64,000 bases of DNA. Origin: Rhopalosiphum padi. Lineage: Eukaryota; Arthropoda; Insecta; Hemiptera; Aphididae. The stretch spans positions 50,756,152-50,820,151 of the forward strand of contig NC_083597.1 in the NCBI RefSeq assembly GCF_020882245.1, read 5' to 3'. Every line of letters starts with the position of its first letter. Position 1 is the stretch's first letter. The position numbers and the translations under genes were made by a program. Under the pieces are notes generated by a model. It had not been told where the DNA came from and ran no database searches. It was given only the letters and a program-made list of their open reading frames with translations. Below, in pieces: positions 24,378 to 37,540 of the stretch.

Positions 24378-27106
24378 GTAAGTATAGTTATACCTTTGAA
24401 AAAAACTATTCATAAAGGAATTCTGGAACTGAAATCAATCGTAAGAAGAAAAAATATAATTCTGATAAACAGACATATATATACCATACTGGACGTTCTA
24501 ATGACTTTTTTCACTTAATTATTTCGTTCCGGACAGCGTGCACACTTATACGAAACCGAATAAAATTCTCCGTATGGCGATTTATTGTGATTGATGGTAA
24601 AATAATTGTTAAGATCGCATAAAGATCACGTGTATTATGTTAAAGTATTGTGACTCTATGCCAAATCGATTTTTGGCGTATATTTTTGTTGTCATTTTGT
24701 TTTAGGTATACACTATATACATATATTCTATTATATTATATAGCTGTAGGAATGGTGGTGGTGGTGTAGTGACGATAAACTTGGAACTTCCGGTGCGTTA
24801 GTTGAACTTTTGTCCCACGCCGGAAAACTTATTCGAGGGTCCGGTGGTGCAGTTGTAAAACAGTTGCTGAGGCGAACAAAACTCGAGCACGAACCGATCG
24901 CCAGGATCAGATAAAAACCCTTTAAAACTTAAAATATATTATAATATAGGTACATGCATAATCGTAACCCGCGGGCGAACGGACGTTATCTCAGAGCCGG
25001 AGAAATTCGTCGTGCCCTGCAGACTGCAGTATGCGCACGGATGAGTAGCACGTGCTAATTGTTTTATATTTAAACTCTTGACGAACGAAACCGAAAACCC
25101 AAAACGTGACCTCTTGTCGAAATCTCTTCGAAATATAAATAATTATATTATAACTATAGCATTCGGAAGTTATATAGCAGGGTATACGCATGACCTTAGA
25201 ATGATGTTATTATTATGTTAGCTATAAAATACATCATATAGATAAGAATAAAACAGATAGGATAAAAAGAAAATTTCAAAAAATAATAAATAATGATCGA
25301 ATAATATAATTTGTTTTATGATATTTTGTTTAGAAATTAAATGTTTTATTCGTTTACAATATTAAAAAAAAAACTTATTGCTTATTAACATTATAAAATG
25401 TATGTTTAACGACTTTAAACCGAAATCAGATAGCAAGTAAAATATAATATTCAGATAACTTACTACAATGTTAACTAATAGAAAAATTACACGATAGAAA
25501 AAAATGTTAAATCTATAAACAATAGAAATATAGTAATTTTATTAAAAACATTAAAAAAACAATTAATTTCATAATTGATTTCACGTCTGCGTGAACAAAT
25601 ATCGCGTGTTACTTATATTATTTAGACTGAATTGAGGTTTTCCATAAGCAACATAATATTGCAAATCCCATTTTGATTTGGACAGAGCGCACGTCATCGG
25701 AATTACGGTCGTTATAATATTTTTTTTCGTGCCGTTAATACGAGTGCGATGTCTAGTGACTATTATTATTCGTACGGACAGTGTGTTTATTATATTAAAT
25801 TAATATTATAAAAAGTGTCCCCGTCGAATTCGCACAGAGATTCTCACGAGGTTTTTCGCAAACGCTGTTTTTTTCTCCATTCGCGTGCAAGGTACCGCAA
25901 TGTGATTTTTTCCTCCGGTTTTTTTTTTTTATCGTTCATTTCTTTTACTACGACGATTCACCCTTGTGTAATGCTCCGCAGTACCATTATGACGGTCAGA
26001 TGTTTCGAAATTCGGAGGATTTTTTTAGTGATTTCTATATTTTTTTTTTTTGAGGACTACTTTTTTGGATTTTTTTTTTACTAGATCCCGTTGACCCACA
26101 CCGTATATACACTACAGCTCGTCGAGTTCTCACGGTAGCGCGGCCGCGGCACATGTGGGGTAAGATTACATTTTTTTGTATTTCGTCTAAACAAAAATGC
26201 TTTACACACCGGTTTTTTTTTCACGGTAGCTGCCATTATTGAAACTGTTATTATTGATGGACATTCTGAAAACATATAAAAAAAAAAGAAACGGTAAATA
26301 TTTATACTATTGCAGCCTTCGTATTATACTCATAACGCGGAGAACGATGTAATTTAGTTCGTATATATTATGTATAATATGTCCATATAACGCAGACGAG
26401 CTGTATATAATATAGTGTACGCGTATGGTACGTATATATATACACTGCACAGTCGCAACTTGTTAATCATTGCCGGTTTCGAGAATTTTACTCGAATTTC
26501 AACAATTATGATTTACTCGTGGCGTAAATGCCGAGCCGGCGGTAGTTTCTTGTTTTTGGTTTCTCGAGAGGTTTATATTTTCAAGTATCCGGCACGCCGT
26601 CGTTAAAATATTATTAAAGTACGCATGACGGTTTTATTATTATACATAATATGAATGCGCACACACATTAATGGGATTTTTTTAATTCTTCAATTTTTCA
26701 CATTTTAATTTTAACCTACTGTTCAACGGATATTTATTATTTATAATACTATAACGATTTCGTGTAAAACTACAATTTGTTCTTTTTTATTTTAAATAAA
26801 TAATATGCTGTACCGGCATTAGTAATTTATTGTACACATCAAGCAATTCGACGAAGAAGCCACCCTCATTGGTGACAATTCTTGTTTGTTTTGTTTTTTT
26901 TTTTTAATTTTTTTGTTTATTTGTTAATAAAATTAGTTAATACATATTTATTATTAAATTAACTGCATGCGTGATGACTAACTTTTAGTGTTTGTTTACT
27001 ACCTCGTGCATGTTTAGTGTTCACCTGTGACCTGTTTCGAAAATGACTCGTACGTTACAAAAAATTAAAGCATTCGATTCTGTGCTATTATATAAAACCG
27101 GGGACT
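24378..27106. other. AT-rich DNA with two GC/CpG-rich patches
   Basis: CpG-rich patches lie at about 24750-25200 and 25680-26280; the second has many T8-T11 runs. The ATG-less plus-strand frame at 25815-26084 is Phe-rich because of the T runs and is not a gene. No structured repeats were identified. Confidence 0.45.
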
Positions 27107-27195
27107 TATCAATTCCGTTGGACGTTTGTATAATTTGTTTATTCCGCCAGCTATCAATTCCGCTACCCATTTGTATATTATTTTGATTCCGTCAG
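27107..27195. repeat. Short tandem array with TATCAATTCCG units
   Basis: TATCAATTCCG occurs at 27107-27117 and 27152-27162, 45 bases apart, with related ATTCCGCCAG and ATTCCGTCAG words between and after. It resembles the CAATTCCG unit at 20051 and the general design of MULE terminal arrays. No partner end was found. Confidence 0.35.
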
Positions 27196-27995
27196 TTTAT
27201 CATACAATGTAATAAGCAAAATAATATAGCTATAGTTCAATAATTACCTATATTATCTTTTTTTTAAATGATCGTCAAGTATTATAATAGTCCTCGAGAA
27301 AAAACCCAAATATGGTAAAAAAAAAAAACATTAAACAAATAATAAACAATTTATTACAAAATTAAATTATATTATCATTTTTTTAAATAGTGATTTGACG
27401 CCAGTTTAATATTGGTGAATTTATTAATTGTTTTTGATTTAAATAATCAGTAAAAATTTTGTTACTTATATATTTTTTTAAATTCATAAGTTTTGATTTT
27501 AGTGACTATAAACTTTGAACTTTTATTTTCAATAATACCGATGTATATGTCTAATTAGTCATTTTTTCGATAAAATACAATATATATATTGTATATAATA
27601 CAGATTACAATATCACTATGATACGATACGTGATATATATATTATGTTAAAATAAGAATATTCAACAACGTTATTTTGTTATGAATTTACTACAAATATC
27701 AGTTAAGTGTTTAATAGTATAATAATACTAGTATGTCGGCTTAAATATTATGATATTCCTAGTAAGGTGCCCGTTGCAGAGTGACAAGACATTTAAACAC
27801 GCGTATGGCGATATCGTAAGACGTAGTGATAAAGAATCAATAAAGAAGTAGACGAACACACGATAAGTTGGATTTAACATTCGTATAATATAGGTAATCG
27901 GAAAAGTGTGAAGTAAACAAAACAAAACAAAACAGTTAACTCGCGTTGCACTGAAACATTATCGAATAAAGGTCGTGTTGCGCTTCGGGGAAAAG
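27196..27995. other. AT-rich downstream flank of the G3BP-like gene
   Basis: AT-rich DNA that would contain the 3' UTR of the minus-strand gene. I found no AATAAA on that strand close to the stop codon. An ATTAAA variant is possible near 27710. Four AAAAC units lie at about 27917-27937. No gene seen. Confidence 0.4.
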
Positions 27996-28925
27996 TCATT
28001 TTCGGCCTTTGGACGGGTGCACGTTGACGCGGTTGCCGTTGCACAGCTCGATCGGTGCACCGGCGAGCGCGGCTGCCACGCCCTCGGGTCCGCTGAACGT
28101 GACGAAAGCGTAACTAAACTTGGTCGGTCTACCGGACCGGTTGTGACCGCCTATGACGCGCACGTGCACCACTTCACCGTACTCGGAGAACGTTTTCCGC
28201 AGATGCTCCGCTGTGGTGGCGCTCGTCAAGCGGCCGACAAAAAGCTGGAAATCGGTCGACGGTTGCTGACGTCCACCGGCTGTGTGGCCGGTCTGGGCGA
28301 CGCCGTGATCGTCCGCAGCCGCCGGTACGGGAGGCCGTGCGACGAACGCGTGCTGGACGATGGACGCGACCACGGCAAACGACCGGGGAGCTCTGAACTC
28401 GACCACGAATGACTGGACGAACCGTTCCGAAGTGGCCATCACAAGCAATTGGCCGGATGCGCACCGGACCGTGTTCACCGATTTGATGATCACCCGCCCG
28501 CCATTCCCGTGGTCATCGCTGTCGTGACTCCTGTCCACTGTCGCCGAGCTCCCGAACAGCCGGCGCAACTGTTGCCGACCCGTGACCACTGTCCGCCCGC
28601 CGTCCGCCTCCACGTCACAATACTGTGCGCGCTCCGCGTAGAACCGCCACACGTGTTCCGGCGCGTTGTACAGCACCGTGTAGTACTGCCTGACCAACTC
28701 GTGGCCGATCGCGGCGTCGCCGTTCGGATCCACCGCCACCAACTCCTCGTCGCGATGCTCGTTTTCCTGCCGCTGAACGGTGTGGCCGAACCCTGGATCG
28801 GCTGTTTTGAACGCCTTGGCATTTCGCCGGGAGCCGCCCCCGCGAAACCTAGCACGTCCGTCTTCCGGTACAGTTATTGCAGGCTTCGTCGCATCCATTG
28901 ATCGCATCGCTATAAAGTTCCGCAT
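27996..28925 (-). CDS. G3BP/Rasputin-like protein (NTF2-like domain plus RRM), intronless
   Basis: Encodes up to 309 residues in one exon. Residues about 67-196 resemble the NTF2-like domain of G3BP: G-H-E-L-V-R-Q-Y-Y-T-V-L-Y then W-R-F-Y. Residues about 226-305 form an RRM with RNP2 L-F-V-G-R-L (228-233) and RNP1 K-F-S-Y-A-F-V-T-F (269-277). G3BP proteins bind RNA and, through the NTF2-like dimer, short Phe-containing motifs of partners; they nucleate stress granules in the cytoplasm. Here the linker is only about 30 residues, the acidic/proline region is missing and the protein ends right after the RRM in S-K-G-R-K, without an RGG tail. An R-F-R-G-G-G-S-R-R stretch sits at the N-terminus instead. 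Starts at 28907 (M7) or 28898 (M10, M-D-A-T-K) are alternatives. High GC and no introns suggest a retrocopy or a fast-evolving family member. Homology is confident; function is inferred. Confidence 0.85.
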   Translation of the reverse strand: MRNFIAMRSMDATKPAITVPEDGRARFRGGGSRRNAKAFKTADPGFGHTVQRQENEHRDEELVAVDPNGDAAIGHELVRQYYTVLYNAPEHVWRFYAERAQYCDVEADGGRTVVTGRQQLRRLFGSSATVDRSHDSDDHGNGGRVIIKSVNTVRCASGQLLVMATSERFVQSFVVEFRAPRSFAVVASIVQHAFVARPPVPAAADDHGVAQTGHTAGGRQQPSTDFQLFVGRLTSATTAEHLRKTFSEYGEVVHVRVIGGHNRSGRPTKFSYAFVTFSGPEGVAAALAGAPIELCNGNRVNVHPSKGRK

Positions 28926-30960
28926 AAATATTTACCGTGGTAACGGGTAAAGCGCGTTTGTTTGAATGACCAGACTCGTCGACCGTCGTGTAACAATCTT
29001 CTTATTATTGAAACGATAGCAACGCAACGAGAAAATTATACTGGCCAGACATTTGTTTTTCGTGAATCAGAACAACATTATAGCATTTCTTACCACCGCC
29101 GTGTGCGACCTATTTGACTTGATTCGCCGCAATTTATATTATAATACGTTTCCAATTGAACAGATGAAAATAATTGTATTCTTAATTATTCTTTGCATAA
29201 TAATAAATAAATCAACATTTTAATATTATAAAAAACAAAAATTACTCATCGATTAATAGGCAGACAGCTTTTGCTTAATATTTCGCCTCTGTTTATTTTT
29301 TATTCATTTATATATATATATGAACTAGCAATATACTAGCTGCCCCCTCCCCTCATGCACTTCGTCGCCCATTCAAAAGGGCGGTGGTCCTTTGGGCGAA
29401 GGTAATAATTTTGACCAAAAAAATAATAGTCGTTTAGGTGAGTCAAATTATTTTTACCTATATGCGAGGTAAAAACCTGGTGACAGATACGGTTGATATT
29501 ATTGCTAATAATTATTAATCACTATTATCGAAAATTTAAATAATTAATTGTTGAATGTATATTACTATGAGGATTTTCATACAAAGCCAATACATTACTT
29601 TAAAATGTATACTAATTATATCATATGTAATTTTATTTATAACTTTTTGACTGTAGATTACTATATACCTATATAATATTATTAATATCTATATCAATAT
29701 TTTTATTTTTGAATAGGGCTTTTTATTAATTATTTATATTTTGTATGATTTTGTTTAATTAATTATTGAATGTATATTATTAGCATTTTCATAGTGCCCA
29801 AACGGTATTTTTAGTTGAAAAAACCCTCGCCTAAACAGACCATATTCTAGGTCCTATAATGCTAACATGTTGCGTAAGGATAAAAACTATTTTTGATTTT
29901 CTGATTTGGTGTATAGATGATATCTCTGCTATATTAATTTTACATAGCTGTCCCGTCTAAAGTTGCATTTTTTCAATCGATTTATCGATTATGTATCATT
30001 CTTAAAAATAATCTATTATTCGAATAATCGATTTAATATTCGCACAGCCTTTGAACATAATAAAGAGATAATATAATTGAGCTAGTCAGTGTCTTACGCT
30101 TCAGAACAGTTAATATTATCTACACACCGATAAAATACGCACATAAAAATTCTAGTATATTATTTTCATTTTTATTATTATTATTTTTACTGATTTCAAC
30201 CCTTTGTGGTGAGCCACCCTTTACACCTATAGATATGAAAAATAGTTTACATCACTCTATGAGACTTACTTAATATACATATAAATATTAGTTTAATAAC
30301 TCTGAACACCGTTTGTGCTTCAGGCGTCTTGGAGAATTACCGGGAATTTTATTATTAGTTGATAAGCTTATTTTTATCAAGAGGGATTATATAGAATAAG
30401 AGTTAAGGTGAGCGTAGAACATCTATTACTTATAAACAAATTAAAAATTAAAATGTGTACAACAAATAAATGTCTTGTATCTATAATTCACATAATACGC
30501 GTGTATATTAATATATATTTTGTAATTTTGTAAATCATTTAAAATAATTTAAACAAACTGTGTACATATGACAAGATATAAAAGATAAAATAAACATTAA
30601 TCTAAATGAACGCAGTACCTATATTAACATCATATAATGTCGTACCAGAATTAACACGATGATGCAAATAAATTAAATTATTATATTTCACGGTGTAATG
30701 GTATGTTAAAACTTATAACTTAAAATACTGAACTCATAATACTATTATCATGTACTGATATACTGATATAAAACATTTGTATGTTGATAGAAGAAAAGCA
30801 GCAACCGAAGAAACATGTGTAAATATTTTTATACTAATAAAATTGCCGCCATAACTCTTGTATTGAATTACCGTCGATTGATTATAGAATAACGAGAAAG
30901 ATTAATCCAAAACCAATATAAAATTATATTTATTTCACCCGTCAAAACGTGAGTCTATTA
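28926..30960. other. Upstream flank of the G3BP-like gene and AT-rich noncoding DNA
   Basis: On the minus strand TAAATATTTATG lies directly at the first ATG of the G3BP-like gene, which hints that transcription might start further inside, at M7 or M10. No promoter could be fixed. Further out (29335-29400) is a sequence starting ACTAGCTGCCCCCTCCCCTC that resembles dispersed insect repeats. A piece ending TATTCGCACAGCC (about 30000-30055) resembles one end of a hAT-type element. Neither is well enough bounded to call. Confidence 0.35.
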
Positions 30961-31433
30961 AATATATAATATCTATAACAAACGCCGGCTCGCTGTCATT
31001 GGATCAGTGTGTTTAATACACGATATAGTTATACCTATTTAGGTATATGTTATAATATATTGGTCGGGTTTCGTCACGGCCCACACCGCGCACCGTCGTG
31101 ATATTAAAAGACGGTTTATTTATTATATTATATTATATATTTAATATTATTATTATTATTATTATAGCAGGTATACCGTCTGCGTGGGCTGGACAATTTT
31201 TTACGTAGCATTTCCTGTTCTTTTACACCCTTGTAAACAAATAAATCGAGGAAAATACACACATATATACTGGTAAAGGGGCGAAAAAAACCCACCCGAA
31301 CCAAAAGTTCATTAAATTAATTATTAGACACCGTCGCCGAGAAAACGGTCAAGGACGACGCCGTCGGATATTATAATAATATTGTATTATACTTTAGTTA
31401 TATACCTACATATTACGCAGGTATTTATTAATA

Positions 31434-31454
31434 TTTTTTTTTTTTTTTTTTTTT
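31434..31454. repeat. Poly-T tract (21 bases)
   Basis: Uninterrupted T run. No retrotransposon body or target duplication was identified next to it. Confidence 0.9.
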
Positions 31455-31989
31455 ATATTATACTTTCTTTCCGTTTCACCACTATATACGTATATTCGAC
31501 GTCGTTCTTCTCGTCATCCGAAGGGGTAGTTTCGCCACACGGCACACCGGCCGGGTACAACGGTGCGCTCTCCTACCTATATGTATAGGTATAATTTTAT
31601 AACGTAGGTGCATTGTTTGTGCGTCGCAGATGGCTAACGCGCCGCGTGCGTGTATGTGCGCGATGCTGTTGCAGACGAGCCGCGCTCAGGGTCAACCTTT
31701 TGCAATTCGAGGTCACCCTCGAAAAAATATACTCCACACCGTCTTATTATGTGAGCGGTGTGTGATAAAAAAATTGTTTCTCTAGGGCCGATGGGGTCTA
31801 AAAAAAAAAAGCGGAAGAAGGAGGGGTTAAAATTACGCCGTGTGCGCATAAAAAACGAAATCCAGTCTGTATATAACACGGTATACTTGTGTGTATAAAA
31901 AATACCCGAGAGAATGGCGTCCTATACTCGAGGGTCCCACGGTTGCGATTTCAGGTATATAATATATAATACGCGCGACGTCGTGGCGA

Positions 31990-32011
31990 GGACGACGACG
32001 ACGACGACGAC
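31990..32011. repeat. (GAC)n triplet repeat
   Basis: About seven GAC triplets; a simple repeat. Confidence 0.85.
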
Positions 32012-32540
32012 TATGAGGTGGTTTAATCACTCGCCTCTCACCCCAAATATTTTTTTTTCTCCTCCGTTTTTTATACCTTAGGTCTATAGTCTATACTCAA
32101 AACGCATTTATTGTGTGTTATTCGCCGCCGAGTTGATTGCTATAGGGACTTTCTCTCTATATATACACACACGCACACCGGGCACACATACACATGAATA
32201 TACGATAATATAAACTATCTTCTCGCAGCGGGAACGTCCACTATAATAATTCAATATTATATTATTATAATGCACGTTGGCCGAGCGAGGGCAGAACAAG
32301 CTGCGCGGCGAAATGCGTATAAATATGATGTATTGTGTGAAAAAATAAAAAAATATTTGGTATAGGTATAACAATATTATGATGCTATGGACTTATGGTA
32401 CATGCGATGTTGATGACGACGACGACATTAATAATAACGGATCGTAATATTATTTGTCGCACGACTATAGGGATGATAACTATACGGTTCGCCAAAACTA
32501 GATATATTAGCATGCGAATATGTGCATAAAAAAAATAAAA

Positions 32541-35030
32541 AATAAATACAGTCGAAATGATGTTATTAAGGGAGTTGGAGTAGAAAATTTGGAATATTGG
32601 CAATTTGTTGTACATAAGTATACTGTCTACGTCTACATGTGCGTCTAGTGTTAGTATGAGTGAGCTTAAATTACTTTAAATTCTAAAATATTTCAAAATA
32701 TGCTTCTTAAATTATTCTATAAACCTACTTATTTTACAAGTGGAAACTTCTAAAAAATATTTATTACTAGTAGTCCGATTTAAACGTTGATAAATATTTG
32801 TATTCGTTAAAATTTTTATTAAGGTACGAAAAAAAAATATTTAACATTTTTAACTTGATATTATAACTATTTATAGAATTGAAAAAATAATTTTTATTTA
32901 AAGTTTGTTAAATTAAAAAAAAATCGAAGCATATTTTCCATGCATACGTTTAAATTAGTAAACAGAGATCGGGGAGTACATTACTACTTATTAGTTTAAA
33001 AACCACAAAGGGTTCTTAAACAGTCTAACTCCAGCAATACACACACCTGTTGTATAGACTTTAGTTTTATTTTTAGCTACGTCACACATATCAATCCTAA
33101 ATGTTTTCTTATCGCGTTTTAAAATGTTATATTAAATGTTCGATTTCAATAATAAATAAAATGTAAATAATTTACTCGCATATTGACTAATATAGATACG
33201 ATAAAAAAAAAAGAGAATTTTCATGATTTATATTGCTCTATATTGGCCGAGTAATATAAATGTGTTGATATTCACTACAATAAATCATTAAAATATGTAA
33301 AGTTTAATAATATATAAACTCGCTGGTTCATGAAACGGATGTTCACTTCACCTAAATAGCTATAAGACGTGTAGAAGAATATACAATTTCTCATCTCTAT
33401 TCCCTTGTAACTACTAATAAAGTATCGTTTGCACTTATATTTATATTATTATTGCATGGAGAACATAACAACATATAATCTTCGCGGTCCAAAAGTATAA
33501 AGTTGTATAGTAATGATCATACTGTTTATTATAGCTATTCACCGCAGATATTTTTTCGCGCGTTTTCGTCCGATTGTCGTCATTGTAATATTTTTCGTCG
33601 TATTTATAAACAAGATAATAATTTAAATACGTATAACAACATATAGACACTATAAAGCACCTATTATACTGATACACAATAACAAAGTATATTACATTAT
33701 TATGTGAATTACTAATGGAGATGAAATATCTCTCGTTAGAATATGACTTATTATATAGTGTCATGATGTTTTACTGTTTTGTATTATGTATATTTTATAT
33801 TTTTATGTATAATGCATATAAATAATGTGATGGTCTAAGTATAGTAAATGTATAGTTGAAACTGTTGAAAGTACAAAAATACAAAAGTATAACCTGATAA
33901 TTGATTAATAACAATTTTCATAATATGCTTATAATTTATAAATTAATAAAACACATATAGTGTAATAATGACTAAACATTTTTTTGTTGAGAACACGTAC
34001 ATATTTCATGAACATTAACGATTTATTTTTTTATTTTTTCATTATATACAATTATATTATCTTATCAACTAATTTTGATCAACATCAATATCAGATCGTT
34101 AAGTTATTTACGTGTATATTTAATCTATTTTTAGATTTATCCTGCATTATCTTTGAGTTTTACCGAATTTATTTATACAGCTTTAACTAGTACATGCTTT
34201 TTTTCGATACTGGTTAAATTAAATATTTATTTGAAAGGTATTTTCAGGTATTTTTGTTTACATATTTTCTGTATTTTTAAAAAATATTTTTTTTCGTACA
34301 AGTTCAAGTATAGGTATTTTATATAAAGTATAAATTACATGTACTTAATAATATTTATTTTTATTTTTATTTCTACTTAGGATTAAACAACGATTTTTAT
34401 GTTAGAGAAGGTGTGATTATATGACATCTGCTAAAAATGTGTATGTACATATTATATTGCATAGCGACAATCGTGATAAACGTATAAGTATATAATTATA
34501 TGGTATTGTATCGTCGATGTTATATTAAAATAGACACGTAAGTACTTTTTTAATTGTTCAGCTAAGTAATATCCATGAATTTTTAATTTTTAATTCTCTT
34601 ATAGAATTATAGTAGACAAAATATAGAGTGATCTAATCAAGTATTCCATCTTCTTCATCAATAATAAAGTTATTCAATATAATATAAATTTAGAATTTTT
34701 AAATAAACTTAAAAATTTAAAAATTATTGACATTTTTTTTTATTGTATATTGTGGGCATATAAACTTCTGATTCTAAAATTGACAACCCCGTTTTTAAGC
34801 ATAATAAATACTATATTTAATATTTTTATATCTAATTTATATTTTTGTAAACCCATTTTTAAGTCTTTAAGGAATATATAATTCTAATTATTATATACAT
34901 TTAAATAATTAAAAAACTACTCGTTTTAGAATGGAGCACATACAGAGTATTTGATCTCTTAACGTGATAAGTGTCTGTGTTTTAAATGGTAAACAATGAA
35001 CCGTATAAAGTTATTACCTATTGCAACAGC
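32541..35030. other. AT-rich noncoding region
   Basis: Strongly AT-rich with no recognised gene, RNA or bounded repeat. The 107-codon minus-strand frame at 33441-33764 is Tyr/Ile/Asn-rich and has no motif. Confidence 0.5.
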
Positions 35031-36400
35031 GTAACTGCTGCAGTGACCTCCGTCGAGTTTTTATTCAGTCGTCGTGAACTTCTAGAACTTGTACTTAGTT
35101 CGGCATGCTTTTTCCGCCGATATTACAGCCTACACCTATTAGTTATTACTTAGTAATTTACTAATATTGTATACGCCTAAACGCCTTGTCCCGATCGGTC
35201 GTAAGCTTGGCATTTTGAAATCACAAATCCGGTCGGTTATTGCGTCTATTATTGAATTTTTCTGCCCCTCGTTCGCACCTATATAAATGTGAGATGAAAT
35301 ATTATCGTATATGCGTGGATGATTTTTTCTGCGACCACGTCATATTATTATTATACATATATATATATATATAAAATACATGTTAGATGTAAAAAAAGTG
35401 GCAAATAACATGCCGTCGGTGGCGGCGGCGGCAACGACGACGGTTATCCAATTATTAGCGGTTAACCCCGGTATATACCCTGCAACGACCCACACCCCCA
35501 TCGGCACAATCCGACAGGAAGCAGTCAACCGAACAATATTCGTACGCTGTAGGTATATACACTATATAATAATAAAATAATAATAATATGTGTACGTCAG
35601 ACTACGACTGCTACTACTACTACTACTACTACTACTACAGCAGCTGCGAATCCGCCCGCTGCAATTTATGTTATCCGACCCGGACGATACGTGTTTTTTC
35701 TCTCCGCGAAAGCTTTGCACGGTTAACTTACTTATACGTCGACATCATACAGTATTATCGTTGTACGCGCGTATTTATACGTCAAACCGTATAACATTGT
35801 ATTGCACGGCCGGCGGCTATTTGCGCAACAACTGTACAAACACCGCCGCGGTGCCCGGGCGCGCGACCGTTTCTTTTGTGGTCGAGAAATTCTCCGGGCA
35901 CCGGTCGGTCACGCGGCGATAAATCCAATAAAACTAATCGGGCAAAAAAAAAAAAGAATGAATATAATAATAATAATAATAGTAGTAGTAGTAATAGCAA
36001 TAACTGCGGCAGTGTATAGGTAGGCTGTGGTAAAAAGACGACGACGACGACGGCGGAAGAGAAAAGAAACGGAAAGGCCACCAACAGACTGGAATAAAAT
36101 AACGCCTTATTAAACACGTGCCGCGGGCCGCGTCCGAGGAGAGTATACAACGACGACGACGATAATAATAATAATAATATATGTAGGTACTCGCACATGT
36201 AATAATAAAATAATGTTATTATATTTATTGTATAGTGACCGAAAAATGATCGATGCGATTCGATTGTTGTGGGCTTAAGAAAAAATAAAAAAAATAAAGA
36301 TCGAAAAAATGGCTACTACGTACGCGCGTATTCGTGGTTGCAACCGTGGTATGTGTGCAATACATAATTTGCTTACGGTTCGGGTAAGGTAACGAAAACG
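35031..36400. other. GC/CpG-rich island with triplet repeats
   Basis: Contains GGC triplets (about 35420-35432), a CTA triplet run (35611-35638), AAT/AGT triplets (about 35958-35995) and GAC triplets (about 36038-36053). The longest minus-strand frame (35782-36198, 138 codons) is mostly Leu, Val and Phe encoded by those triplets. Frames overlap on both strands. I see no supported gene. Confidence 0.5.
35611..35638. repeat. (CTA)n triplet repeat
   Basis: About nine CTA triplets, followed by CAGCAGCTGC. Confidence 0.9.
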
Positions 36401-37540
36401 CGTTTTAGCGAAATCTTTACGATCATATAAAATTTCAATATGTGTGTTTTTATTATGGTTCCAATTAAAATCATTGCCTACTCTGTTTGACCTTCCTTTT
36501 TATTTACTCATTGCTTATTTAACCTAGTGTATAAAATTAATTAATTTAACTTGTTATTTTACATTTTTGTTTGAATAAGAGTTAAAAAATTGTTAATCGA
36601 ATATAATTATAACGGTTATTATAGTAGACTGTCTGGAAGTTAAATAGAATGGCCGTTTAAGGTTAGTAAGGTTAAATAAGTGTCTTCCTATCATAGATAT
36701 TATTATAATTAAAAAAACCGTTTACAAACATTAAATTGCAATGATAACACGTTTTTATCATAATAATATTATAATACAAATTAAAAATCATTTTAAAATA
36801 ATATTGATTAGGTACGCACATTCTCATAGTTTGGATCAAAATTGTTATCTAAATTATTGCAGAAGTCAGTTGAATAGTTTAGTATAGATATTATTATTAC
36901 GTACCTGAAGAATGCATTTAAACTTTGAACAATCAATATAATGGTCTAACATGAAATATTTGATCATCGGATGTTTTAGTAATAAAATTATATCTGTTTC
37001 AAAATATGAAAAAAAACACAATGCGATTTACCTGTGTATGAAAAATAACAGATGAAAATTTGATCATTTTCAAAATTGTGTTTGACTTAAGAGTTCTTAA
37101 CGCCATTACCAAGTCCAGCTCAAGTGCGTATATACAAACACGTCTGAAGAGAATATTTTAACTTCACCATCCTTACAATTACACATAACAATATATGTAA
37201 ACAGAAATGTTTAATGCCGTTATAAACAGACTCAATTATTGCCTTAATTAATAATATAAATTAAACATATTTTCATCTATATACTTGTGCCGGACTATTG
37301 CTCGACGTCTTGCGTTCAAAGAACTAACCCTATTTATAATATTATTCAAATGTACTATTGCCGTTTCGTTTCATTGTGTGCAATCGTTTCGTGCAATTTA
37401 ATACGTATCTATATATAGGCGGTATACCACCACGTCATATCACTTCGTGTATAATATTATGTTCACGAACCTTGAACACATGACAATTTTACGCCAAAAT
37501 TACATTTAAATATGTCATATTATCTTTTCTCGCGATCGCA
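36401..37540. other. AT-rich noncoding region
   Basis: No gene, RNA or bounded mobile element recognised. Confidence 0.5.

Larger units (their letters stand above)
30961..32540. other. GC/CpG-rich island with simple repeats
   Basis: Contains a 21-base T run (31434-31454), an ATT run (about 31148-31165) and a GAC triplet run (about 31990-32011). The frames on both strands are short, overlapping and low in complexity. No gene recognised. Confidence 0.5.

Noticed and set aside
27975..28901. Long plus-strand frames opposite the G3BP-like gene (27975-28412 and 28449-28901), and other minus-strand registers
   Set aside because: Shadows of the GC-rich G3BP-like coding strand, which alone shows NTF2-like and RRM motifs.
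29335..29410. ACTAGCTGCCCCCTCC sequence resembling ends of dispersed insect repeats
   Set aside because: No second boundary, duplication or coding remnant; family could not be named with confidence.
30000..30058. Possible single hAT-type end (TATTCGCACAGCC)
   Set aside because: No matching opposite end or 8-bp duplication found.
35782..36198. 138-codon minus-strand frame
   Set aside because: Mostly Leu, Val and Phe from triplet repeats; would look like a membrane protein only by composition.
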